Assembly: GCF_001592945.1 (NCBI RefSeq)
Contig: NZ_LRPB01000023.1
Location: forward strand, 1-64,000
DNA: 64,000 nucleotides
Source of the DNA: Roseivirga seohaensis
GTDB taxonomy: Bacteria > Bacteroidota > Bacteroidia > Cytophagales > Cyclobacteriaceae
Direction of reading: 5' to 3'
This document shows, piece by piece, positions 25,722 through 32,613 of the stretch. The notes beneath the pieces were generated by a model. That model did no database searches and had not been told where the DNA came from. It saw only the letters and a list, made by a program, of their open reading frames with translations. The position numbers and the translations under genes were made by a program. Every line of letters begins with the position of its first letter. The first letter of the stretch is position 1.

Positions 25722-26111
25722 TCACTCTAAAGTATTCACCAAACCATTGAGTGATTTGTCTTCACCGTTTTTGGCCTTTACAACCATAACGGTACCCAAA
25801 GCTGCTAATGCTACTGCTGAAATAACCAAGGTTGCTTTTAAACCATTGCTCATTCCATTTGATTGTATACCTGGGGTATAGGCTTCAACCTGTGCTCTTT
25901 GAATCCTCAACCTTTCGGCCTCAAGTGCGGCCGCATTATTTTGTTGAGCTATTTCTTGCTGAATCCTGAGCGCTGCAATCTCTCTTTCAGATTGCTTTTT
26001 GGCTTGATTGCCTCCAATTAGATTGGAGACAAAATCAATTCCGCTGCCTATCCATTCGCCACCGTTTAGAGTAGTCTCTGGATTTTCATACTGTCCATAT
26101 TGATTGTACAT
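25722..26111 (-). CDS. Tail-anchored-like membrane protein of unknown function
   Basis: 129 residues. It has a polar, Gln/Asn/Tyr-rich N-terminus (MYNQYGQYENPETTLNGGEW), a Gln/Ala/Arg-rich coiled coil (about 40-75), and one transmembrane helix near the C-terminus (LKATLVISAVALAALGTVMV, about 90-112) with a short charged tail. No family is recognised. Small membrane proteins with Gln/Asn-rich starts occur in virions of tailless and filamentous phages, so a structural role in a satellite or membrane-containing virus is conceivable but unproven. It is the last gene before the terminator and lies 3 bp after the next gene upstream. Confidence 0.65.
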   Translation of the reverse strand: MYNQYGQYENPETTLNGGEWIGSGIDFVSNLIGGNQAKKQSEREIAALRIQQEIAQQNNAAALEAERLRIQRAQVEAYTPGIQSNGMSNGLKATLVISAVALAALGTVMVVKAKNGEDKSLNGLVNTLE

Positions 26112-26114
26112 GAC

Positions 26115-26768
26115 CTAGTATTTAGAAGGTTTTATTTCATCTTCTAAGAGGCCGGACAGGCTTGTTTCTTCCTCAATCTCCTCTTCAACTTCTTCATCGA
26201 AGTCTTCGATTTCAAGGGCTTCATCCAAAAACAGGATGTCATTTTCATCAAAATTCATTTTGATGATGTCGCCTTCTTCATATTGCTGAAGAATTTCCTG
26301 AAGCTTGTATATCAAGTCTTGAAGCCTGTGCCACATGAAGAGATTCTCGAAGACCTCTACATCATGGCCACAAAGCTCTTCTACTTGAGTTTGTAGCGTT
26401 CTTAATTTGCGGATGTACAAACTAAGTTCTTCAAATTTCCATTTGAAGCCCTGACTGTTTGATTTGAGGAAAACGAACAGTTTCTTCATGCTAATGACTT
26501 TACCACGCTTGGCACGAAGTTCTTGATCCTGTTTTTCACGTTGCTCAACTTCAAATTTTAACTTTTGGAATTCCAGTTCGCTTTTTCTTAAGTCGATAGC
26601 TTCCTGAGTCAGTGCTTGATCTTCCGCAATACCATTGAGGGTGTCATATTCATCCCTCCATTGTTCTACTAGGCTTTCGTCTAGTTCCAAATAGTCGGCA
26701 ACACTTTCATTGTCCCAACTTGCATCGAATAGCCCTACAGCTATTACTTTTTGTTTTTCGTTTTTCAT
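26115..26768 (-). CDS. Acidic coiled-coil protein of unknown function
   Basis: 217 residues. The N-terminal 45 residues look like a small HTH (GLFDASWDNESVADYLELDE), followed by long coiled coils (about 55-165) and a very acidic C-terminus (EEVEEEIEEET). There is no Cys beyond one and no catalytic motif. A putative DNA-contacting head plus a long coiled coil fits a terminase-small-subunit-like or scaffolding protein, but no family can be named. It is coupled to the membrane-protein gene 3 bp downstream. Confidence 0.65.
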   Translation of the reverse strand: MKNEKQKVIAVGLFDASWDNESVADYLELDESLVEQWRDEYDTLNGIAEDQALTQEAIDLRKSELEFQKLKFEVEQREKQDQELRAKRGKVISMKKLFVFLKSNSQGFKWKFEELSLYIRKLRTLQTQVEELCGHDVEVFENLFMWHRLQDLIYKLQEILQQYEEGDIIKMNFDENDILFLDEALEIEDFDEEVEEEIEEETSLSGLLEDEIKPSKY

Positions 26769-26876
26769 TTTATTTTGAGATTTTGTTATACTTTAAAATT
26801 AATAATTCATTTATTTATTATTTTAACAGATAGTACATGACCTTTGATTATCTGATTTAAACTGACATTATCAAAT

Positions 26877-27113
26877 TTATTCGTGGTACGGATGTCCAAG
26901 AATTTCGAATATTTTGGTGTATTCTTTCGGTGAAAACGTCTTTTTCCCCTTGGTTTCAAAACCTAGTTCCAATTCTATTTCTAGTAATACCTTGTTAAAG
27001 GAGTCTGCTCCAAGGCGATAGGCATTTCTTAAATGTTCCCTGGTTGCAAAGCCAATAAAGGGCTTAAGCTTCTCCCTCTTGGGGTTCATTCCCCCTGTTA
27101 TTGATTCTTTCAT
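26877..27113 (-). CDS. Small helix-turn-helix protein, paralogue 4 of 5 (most divergent)
   Basis: 78 residues; an internal Met at residue 9 is an alternative start. Core IGFATREHLRNAYRLGADSF, then KKTFSPKEYTKIFEILGHPY. The end F-S-P-K-E-Y, ~8 residues, L-G-H-P keeps the family spacing, although the HTH part has drifted and lacks the W-L pair. Its distance from the other four suggests an older duplication. Probably still DNA-binding. Confidence 0.55.
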   Translation of the reverse strand: MKESITGGMNPKREKLKPFIGFATREHLRNAYRLGADSFNKVLLEIELELGFETKGKKTFSPKEYTKIFEILGHPYHE

Positions 27114-27132
27114 TTTTATAGATTTAAGTTGA

Positions 27133-27357
27133 TTACTGATTTAAAGGGTCTAATACTGGAATTCGCATTTCACAATTTTCTGGTAGGCCATTGGCCCTTA
27201 CCAAAAGGGCAACCTCTTTAGGTTTTAAGGTTCTGGAGTGTGTTACTCCAATTGCGTGAAACCATTGGCTGAGCACATCAGGGGAAATATTATAAACATC
27301 TGCCAGCTGTAGCCGCGTTATCCCTGACCTAATTACTTTTTTGTTGTTCTCTTTCAT
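27133..27357 (-). CDS. Small helix-turn-helix protein, paralogue 5 of 5
   Basis: 74 residues. Core IRSGITRLQLADVYNISPDV, LSQWFHAIGVTHSRTLKPKE, VALLVRANGLP. The best consensus member of the family. Its start overlaps the stop of the DUF6371 gene by 4 bp, so it is translated together with a replication-type protein; this hints at a role in replication or its control. Confidence 0.65.
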   Translation of the reverse strand: MKENNKKVIRSGITRLQLADVYNISPDVLSQWFHAIGVTHSRTLKPKEVALLVRANGLPENCEMRIPVLDPLNQ

Positions 27358-28808
27358 GTTGACTTTATTTTGAGTTTGACATTATTTTGAGTTCTCTTTT
27401 TGACCTTTGGTAACCGTCCAGCATTGGCCTTCTTCGATTGCTGAAGCAATGCTTTCAAATCCATCAATCTGTTATAGTAAGGTTTGAACCTTGGCTTATC
27501 TCTTTGGGCTTTAATTATGGCCATATGGCGTTCAACCATTTTGACCACGTTCGTAATGTTGGTTGCTGGCTCAAGTTGAATTGGCTCTTGTGGAAGCTTG
27601 GCCTTAATGAAATAGCGCTCTAAGCTTTCTACCTGCCATTTGGGTTCTGGCTTAGGCAATGGTTGGGCATCTGGAGTTCTTGGCTGTTGAAAAAAAGGTT
27701 TGTTTAGGGCTACACCTTTTTCACTTTTTTCACCTTTGGGCTGAACCATCGGCTCAGGAACCGAAGGTATTTCTCTTTGCTTTGGTCTAAAGGCTCGCCA
27801 ATCTTGTTTGATAAGGAAGTCGGCAAGGTCAAGTCCTTTAGCCCGTTCTTGGTCGTTCGCGTTGCGTTCAAGCAAATCTGAAACTGTAAACTTGGTGCCT
27901 GGCATTGCTTTTTCAAATTCTACAGCCTTTTTACTCCACAGTTTAAAAGCATTGCCCGTTTTAGATAGATCCGGAAAGAGTACTACCCTACGCCCTTGCA
28001 GTACTTTACACTTCTCCAGCTTTAAGCTGCTAAGGTTAAAAACTGCCAACCACAAAAGATTACCTGGTTGATCAGGCAACCCAAAATAAAGTGTTGAATA
28101 GATTGCGGTTTTTGGGGCTTCAACTAAAGCCACTGGATTAACTGGGTACTTATCGAGCAAATGTTCCCCAAACAGGCAAGACACCTTTGTTTCATTCTTT
28201 AAATAATCCGCTAACCATTTTGGGATTTCATGACCCTGTTTTAGATAATGCTTTTCGGCAATAGAATGCAGAAAGTTTGTTTTTATAGTGCGGTTCTGTT
28301 GATCAAAGGTTTTTACCTGAACCGCCCGAACATTCCCCTTACGATCTATGTAGGGAATGGTGAGCGCACCCGACATATACCCTTTATTTAGTGTGCCCAA
28401 ATAATATAGCTCTACCACTTTCTCCACATCCTTTTCAGGGAAGGGAAAGGGGATGCCTTTTATTAGATTTTGGATGAATATGTTGCGTTCGTACCCGTTT
28501 GCTAATAGCGTTCGCTTAAGCACAGAAAAAGGAACGAACGCGTCCGCAAACGCGCGAACGGGGGTTGATTTACCAATACCTACCTTCTTTTCCTCTTGAA
28601 GGTCTTGATCTGGGTTGGCATAACCATCTTTATAAGGGTTAAGGTGATAGCCACAGTTAGCCTCACGATCACAGCGGCCATACTGTTCTGGCAGATAGTC
28701 ATTGGTAGCTTTCTCAACGTACCGAACAAAACGTTTTTTGCCACAACTGGGGCAGAGGTGTTTCTTACTGCCTGGCTCTAAGTGGTATATCTTACTCCCG
28801 TTTTCCAT
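27354..28808 (-). CDS. DUF6371 toprim-like replication protein
   Basis: About 484 residues from the ATG at 28808 (MENGSKIYHLEPG); the frame stays open to 28850 and would add 14 residues. The N-terminus has a primase-type zinc ribbon (CPSCGKKRF, then GRCDREANCGYH). A toprim-like region follows with VALVEAPKTAIYSTLYFG and VVLFPDLSKTGNAFKLW, the E and D positions of toprim nucleotidyl enzymes. The C-terminal 130 residues are Pro/Lys-rich. DUF6371 proteins pair with DUF3987 ATPases in many Bacteroidota elements and are presumed to serve primase-like replication. Residues coded at 28484-28564 derive from a GC-rich repeat (R5) read in frame, an insertion that did not break the gene. Confidence 0.8.
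   Translation of the reverse strand: MENGSKIYHLEPGSKKHLCPSCGKKRFVRYVEKATNDYLPEQYGRCDREANCGYHLNPYKDGYANPDQDLQEEKKVGIGKSTPVRAFADAFVPFSVLKRTLLANGYERNIFIQNLIKGIPFPFPEKDVEKVVELYYLGTLNKGYMSGALTIPYIDRKGNVRAVQVKTFDQQNRTIKTNFLHSIAEKHYLKQGHEIPKWLADYLKNETKVSCLFGEHLLDKYPVNPVALVEAPKTAIYSTLYFGLPDQPGNLLWLAVFNLSSLKLEKCKVLQGRRVVLFPDLSKTGNAFKLWSKKAVEFEKAMPGTKFTVSDLLERNANDQERAKGLDLADFLIKQDWRAFRPKQREIPSVPEPMVQPKGEKSEKGVALNKPFFQQPRTPDAQPLPKPEPKWQVESLERYFIKAKLPQEPIQLEPATNITNVVKMVERHMAIIKAQRDKPRFKPYYNRLMDLKALLQQSKKANAGRLPKVKKRTQNNVKLKIKST
28484..28564. repeat. GC-rich repeat cluster R5 inside a coding region
   Basis: GCGTTCGTACCCGTTTGC, AGCGTTCGCTTAAG, GAACGAACGCGTCCGCAAAC, GCGCGAACGGGGG. The same words as R1-R4, here in frame within the DUF6371 gene, coding a short segment around STPVRAFADAFVPF and TLLANGYERN between the zinc ribbon and the toprim-like part. 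Confidence 0.7.
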
Positions 28809-28919
28809 TTTCCATATTTGCCATTTGTTCCATTTTAAAGGAAAAGTCAATTTTCCATTCTTTCCATATGTTCCATTTCAATATGTAAATGGCATGAATG
28901 GAATAAATGGCAAATGGAA
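28803..28919. repeat. Iteron-like TTCCAT array, candidate replication origin
   Basis: Six TTCCAT copies on the plus strand (28803, 28810, 28828, 28853, 28862, 28871), then two inverted ATGGAA copies (28898, 28914) with related ATGGCA/GCCAT words, in an AT-rich spacer between the DUF6371 and DUF3987 genes. Direct repeats facing inverted ones beside replication genes is the usual look of an iteron origin; no function is proven. The first copies lie at or just inside the start of the DUF6371 gene. Confidence 0.5.
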
Positions 28920-30326
28920 TCATACAAGCTTCTTATAATGCCCATGTTCTAGCTTTTCTATTAATTTGATCTTGGTGAAGTCTTTTAAATAGTTGGTTAC
29001 GGTTCTCTGATGTAGACCTAGTTTATCTGACTCAAAATCAGCCTCTCGTCTTGTAAACTCTGACGGAAGAGAGGTGTAAAACTCTCTCTTTTTAGTATCA
29101 AGGTGCTCAGTTGGGTTTTTCTTCAAAAGGTGCGAATGCATGTGCAAAGAATGATCAATGAATGTTTTCGCAAGTGCTACTGCAATGTCAAAGTCCTTAC
29201 CTGAACAAACTTGATGCTTATTAGAATAGTCTTGATGCTCCCAAGTACGAAGGATAGTAAGTATTGAGGCTATTCGAGTGATGATAATTGCGGATCGGAA
29301 GATGATGCTTTTGACATCAGACCCGAAAGATCGGACATAGTACTTAGTCCATTTTGCGTATAAATCCTGTAGTTCATCTTCCTGATCAGGCTTCCATGAA
29401 AAGTGAACCTCGCCCCAGCTTTGACACTTTTCGTAAATCTGTAGTAATTCTTTTGAATAAGGCTCCAATTGATCAGCATAGGGTATTGGTTTTGATTTAG
29501 TGCCAAATACACTTCTAAACTCTTCATCCCCTTCGAAGTAATAGAACATAAAACGACTAAACAGGCCGTCTTCAGTATTGGGGATTATTCCTTTGAGCTG
29601 GCCAGGCGTTCCGCTAAGCGCTACTGAAAGGCATGGATTTTCAATTTCTTTATAGTTACCCGACCCTTTTCGGTTTTGAGAATGCGTTTCATGTTCAAAA
29701 GCCTTTCTCAACACATCGCTATACCCAGACCAGTCTTGTTTTAGTGTATTCCCTAATGTGTCGGCTTCAGACTCAAAAAGAATAGAACTTTGCATACGCG
29801 CCATAGTTTCCACAAAAGAAGCACTGCTACTATTCGCAGGGATAAATAGGTATTGATAATCTGGCTCCAATGGTTCATCTATAAATAGTCTATCCTTTGC
29901 CGGAGTGGCTCTATATCGAGAAATCTCTAGCTGATAGTCCTCCTTTTTTTTGTCATTTTCTTTTATGTATTTTCTTTGAATAGGCTGAGCCAAAAATTTA
30001 CCATAGTTCATTTTTCCTTTTCCACTAGCTGCTGGAGCAATAATGAATAAGAAAAGGTTATTCCAATATGTCTTACCATCATGTTGAAATTTAACACCGG
30101 GCATACAGCCGCTTAAAACTGTAATTGTGCTGGCAAGAAAAACATCCTTGTCTCTGCCATTATCAAAAAAGGCACAAGTCTCTTTAAGAAACTTAGGGAG
30201 TAGCTTATAGATATGCTCAGGAAATAGTGGAGTTTCTACTTTTTTGAGTACACCTTTAAAATTCTCTATTTCTTTAAGCAAGGGGTCAGGTACTTCTAGG
30301 CTCTCGTGCTTTGGCTCGATGGACAT
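28920..30326 (-). CDS. DUF3987 ATPase/helicase-like protein
   Basis: 468 residues. A P-loop-like APAASGKGK sits after a hydrophobic strand (LFLFIIAPAASGKG, about residue 95). Further family marks are FESEADTLGNTLKQDW, SDVLRKAFEHE, LSVALSGTPGQL and GLFSRFMFYYFEG. DUF3987 proteins are AAA+/DnaB-like and occur with primase-like partners in plasmids, phages and integrative elements. The C-terminal 60 residues form a winged-helix-like end (RREADFESDKLGLHQRTVTN). It probably unwinds or loads at the element's origin. Upstream of the DUF6371 gene in the same direction. Confidence 0.85.
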   Translation of the reverse strand: MSIEPKHESLEVPDPLLKEIENFKGVLKKVETPLFPEHIYKLLPKFLKETCAFFDNGRDKDVFLASTITVLSGCMPGVKFQHDGKTYWNNLFLFIIAPAASGKGKMNYGKFLAQPIQRKYIKENDKKKEDYQLEISRYRATPAKDRLFIDEPLEPDYQYLFIPANSSSASFVETMARMQSSILFESEADTLGNTLKQDWSGYSDVLRKAFEHETHSQNRKGSGNYKEIENPCLSVALSGTPGQLKGIIPNTEDGLFSRFMFYYFEGDEEFRSVFGTKSKPIPYADQLEPYSKELLQIYEKCQSWGEVHFSWKPDQEDELQDLYAKWTKYYVRSFGSDVKSIIFRSAIIITRIASILTILRTWEHQDYSNKHQVCSGKDFDIAVALAKTFIDHSLHMHSHLLKKNPTEHLDTKKREFYTSLPSEFTRREADFESDKLGLHQRTVTNYLKDFTKIKLIEKLEHGHYKKLV

Positions 30327-30400
30327 AGGGGAATGGTGAATTAGTTGTGAAATATGAATATTGGTTTAATACTCACGCGGCTGACTAAAATTTTGGAATT

Positions 30401-30427
30401 AGAAAAAAGGGACCGAAAAGCCCCTTT
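30401..30427 (-). terminator. Rho-independent terminator after the small coiled-coil gene
   Basis: AAAGGG...CCCTTT stem (30406-30411 with 30422-30427; 10-nt loop), followed on the minus strand by TTTTCT. It begins 7 bp after the stop of the gene at 30434-30790 and separates it from the DUF3987 gene. Confidence 0.75.
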
Positions 30428-30433
30428 AAATTC

Positions 30434-30790
30434 CTATGCAGCGTCTGCTACTTTTTTCTTAAAGTCTAAGTATTTCTTTTTCATTTTGTCACGCGCCTTT
30501 TCTGCTTGAACTAATTCCTTTTTCAGCATTGTGATGAACTCTTGAAAGTCAGATTGTTCTTGCTCTTTAAATTTCGAGGACATTGCCTCATATTGATGAA
30601 TAATCCTTTCATCATCCTCAGTCATGTTTTTATTCTGCCTAAGGCTTTCTACATGTTCTGCTACATGATGACTAATGCGCAGGGAGATTTGAATCTCTTT
30701 GATAGACTCAAGAATTACGTTTTTCTGATTTTCCGGTAGGTCATTGGCCAAGGTTCTTAACCTTTCCAAATTTTTAATTAAATTTGACAT
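30434..30790 (-). CDS. Small helical coiled-coil protein of unknown function
   Basis: 118 residues from the ATG at 30790 (MSNLIKNLERLRTLANDLPE); the longer frame to 30913 would run through the terminator of the preceding gene and is rejected. The product is almost fully helical, ending in Lys-rich KARDKMKKKYLDFKKKVADA. No family is recognised. The charge pattern would suit a nucleic-acid-binding or structural helper protein. It has its own terminator and so appears to be a separate early transcript. Confidence 0.65.
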   Translation of the reverse strand: MSNLIKNLERLRTLANDLPENQKNVILESIKEIQISLRISHHVAEHVESLRQNKNMTEDDERIIHQYEAMSSKFKEQEQSDFQEFITMLKKELVQAEKARDKMKKKYLDFKKKVADAA

Positions 30791-30821
30791 GATATAAGTT
30801 ATTAATGTGAATACATAATTG

Positions 30822-30853
30822 AAAAAGCATGGAGTCCAGTCCATGCTTTTTTT
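30822..30853. terminator. Bidirectional terminator after the excisionase-like gene
   Basis: AAAAAGCATGGA (30822-30833), loop GTCCAG, TCCATGCTTTTT (30840-30851); T-rich on both strands. It overlaps the stop of the HTH gene at 30852. Confidence 0.8.
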
Positions 30854-31130
30854 ATTCTCCTTCAAAATATCTGGCAACCTCTGAAGCTGGCACATAAATT
30901 TTTCTACCTCCATTTGGTCTGACTGTTTTTACCTTCCCATCAGCAACCAATTCATCGAATTTGGATCGTGCAATTTTAATCCTCTCCATGAACTCTTTCG
31001 AAGTGAGATACTCAGACCGATCCGTATTAGTCGAATCATGATTTGTTCGTATTGCTTCAAGTATCCTTTGTTGACCAAACTTGAGTTCGTCAAACTCACT
31101 CTTGGGAATAATTAAAAACTGAGTTTCCAT
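30852..31130 (-). CDS. Excisionase-type helix-turn-helix protein (HTH_17-like)
   Basis: 92 residues. The C-terminal half is a MerR/excisionase-like winged HTH: YLTSKEFMERIKIARSKFDE, then LVADGKVKTVRPNGGRKIYV and PASEVARYF. The N-terminal third is a short helix pair. In Bacteroidota integrative elements such genes act as excision or replication-control factors. It is divergent from the XRE repressor gene across an operator, in the position of an early lytic/excision gene. Confidence 0.8.
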   Translation of the reverse strand: METQFLIIPKSEFDELKFGQQRILEAIRTNHDSTNTDRSEYLTSKEFMERIKIARSKFDELVADGKVKTVRPNGGRKIYVPASEVARYFEGE

Positions 31131-31186
31131 AATAGTATATATTAGACTTTTAAGTAGATAAACAAACCTAACATATACCTAATTAA

Positions 31187-31223
31187 TACGCAAGGGAATT
31201 GTTTAAAATTATTACCTTGCGTA
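31187..31223. promoter_or_regulatory. Inverted-repeat operator between the XRE repressor and the excisionase-like gene
   Basis: TACGCAAGG (31187-31195) and CCTTGCGTA (31215-31223) are perfect inverted 9-bp arms 19 bp apart in the divergent spacer, placed to control both promoters. The XRE protein coded next to it is the likely binder. Confidence 0.65.
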
Positions 31224-31256
31224 CACAGTTAAGGTCAATAAAGACTTAAAATATAC

Positions 31257-31895
31257 ATGAGTGACTTCCTGAAAAAGATTAAAGAAATTCGATTAACCAA
31301 AGGATTGAATCAATCAGAGTTTGCCAATATGATAGGTATGAATCAAAGTAACTATGGTAAAATTGAAAGAGGGGAGTATCAATTAAGTGTCAATAAGCTC
31401 ATAGAAATTGCTGAAAAACTTGAAGTTCCTGCATTCAGTATTTTATTTGATGATGAAGATGATAAACGGATTTTTGATAAGGAAACGGAGCTTACTATTG
31501 AAGCATTAGAAAAGAAAATTGAGATATTGGAAATGTCAAATGAGCAGTTATTGAAAATCCTTGCTCTCAATGGCCAACAGGAAAAACAATCTGATATAAT
31601 CGTAAATCAGCTAAGGACACTTCTCAAGTATCAAGCGGCTAATAATAAAAGGCTCAAAGAGTTTATATCAAATTGGCTGGATAAACTTTCAGAAGCTGGA
31701 GAAGACCAGCTCCATAAGTTATATCCAGGCCTTACAAATGAACAACTTGACAGTCACATAGAGACCCTAAGACAGCATTTTGGATTAGACGTTGACGATT
31801 CTATTGAATCAGACCTCTGGGATGACCTTTTAGGAAAAATGGAAAATGCAGCCGAATTAACCGAGAAACTAATCAGGCAAAGTAAGGATTTGTGA
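31257..31895 (+). CDS. XRE-family repressor with long C-terminal coiled coil
   Basis: 212 residues. The N-terminal HTH_3 domain is clear (IKEIRLTKGLNQSEFANMIG, then MNQSNYGKIERGEYQLSVNK, LIEIAEKLEV). After a short acidic link a coiled coil runs from about 80 to 130 and a helical end follows. There is no S24 peptidase domain, so it would not be inactivated like LexA or CI; control by a partner protein is more likely. It probably represses the divergent excisionase-like gene through the TACGCAAGG inverted repeat, keeping the element quiet. Confidence 0.85.
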   Translation: MSDFLKKIKEIRLTKGLNQSEFANMIGMNQSNYGKIERGEYQLSVNKLIEIAEKLEVPAFSILFDDEDDKRIFDKETELTIEALEKKIEILEMSNEQLLKILALNGQQEKQSDIIVNQLRTLLKYQAANNKRLKEFISNWLDKLSEAGEDQLHKLYPGLTNEQLDSHIETLRQHFGLDVDDSIESDLWDDLLGKMENAAELTEKLIRQSKDL

Positions 31896-32025
31896 GTTTG
31901 AATTAAGTGATTTATCTGGCAGCTTTCTTCATTGAAAGAAAAAACTATTAATCAACTCATTCACTGTTAATAAAGTCTTATCCGTATTAATAGTTACTTC
32001 AATATTTTGTGTTAAATTGTCTATC

Positions 32026-32490
32026 ATGGCCAAACAAGCACAAAAAGGATTATCAGGTAATGCAGCAATACCGCATCAAATTCATATAGCCTACTTAGTT
32101 ACCAACATTAATAACAATCTTTTTTTTTCGAAGAACCTTAAATTCAAAAACAATATTTGTTCTGCAGAAACTAAAGTGCCCAAAGTTGATAATAAGCAAC
32201 CTGATGTACTAATATTCGACCCACGCACTTCTAACAGTGAAAAAATCTGGATTGAAGTATGTAAAAAACAACGCGGCCTGCTCCAAGGTGATAAAGATAA
32301 AATCAATTTGGCATTTAAGCGGTTACCTCATTTGAAAGAAGGTTTCATTTTCGTCTATGAACGTAATGAATGGTTAAAATATAGACGAACCAAAATGGAT
32401 TTTATCCGCAGTTCTAAATCTACGTGGTTGGGATTGGACTTAGCTGATTTGGTAAATACAATCCACCCCCAATCTTGGTTTAAGCCGTAA
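32026..32490 (+). CDS. Hypothetical protein, possible PD-(D/E)XK-like nuclease
   Basis: 154 residues from the ATG at 32026 (MAKQAQKGLSGNAAIPHQIH); a TTG at 32017 is possible. The middle has QPDVLIFDPRTSNSEKIWIE followed by VCKKQ: an Asp, then a strand with Glu and Lys, recalling a restriction-endonuclease-like site, though the E-V-C-K spacing is not the standard E-x-K. Next come a helix and a strand LKEGFIFVYERNEW. The family is not recognised. It lies with the DUF2806 gene between the repressor and the integrase, a usual cargo position. Confidence 0.6.
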   Translation: MAKQAQKGLSGNAAIPHQIHIAYLVTNINNNLFFSKNLKFKNNICSAETKVPKVDNKQPDVLIFDPRTSNSEKIWIEVCKKQRGLLQGDKDKINLAFKRLPHLKEGFIFVYERNEWLKYRRTKMDFIRSSKSTWLGLDLADLVNTIHPQSWFKP

Positions 32491-32613
32491 TCTGAAACTA
32501 TCAACAGTTCTTTTAAATTACCTTCAAAATGGTAGGTATTTAAGTTAACCTAGGTTTTGGTGGCTGAGTATATTCAGAGACTCCCTACAAACTTCAAAGC
32601 AATTAGCAGATAA

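Noticed and set aside
30434-30913. 159-residue version of the small coiled-coil protein
   Set aside because: The upstream 41 codons run through the terminator of the preceding gene; the ATG at 30790 gives a clean start.
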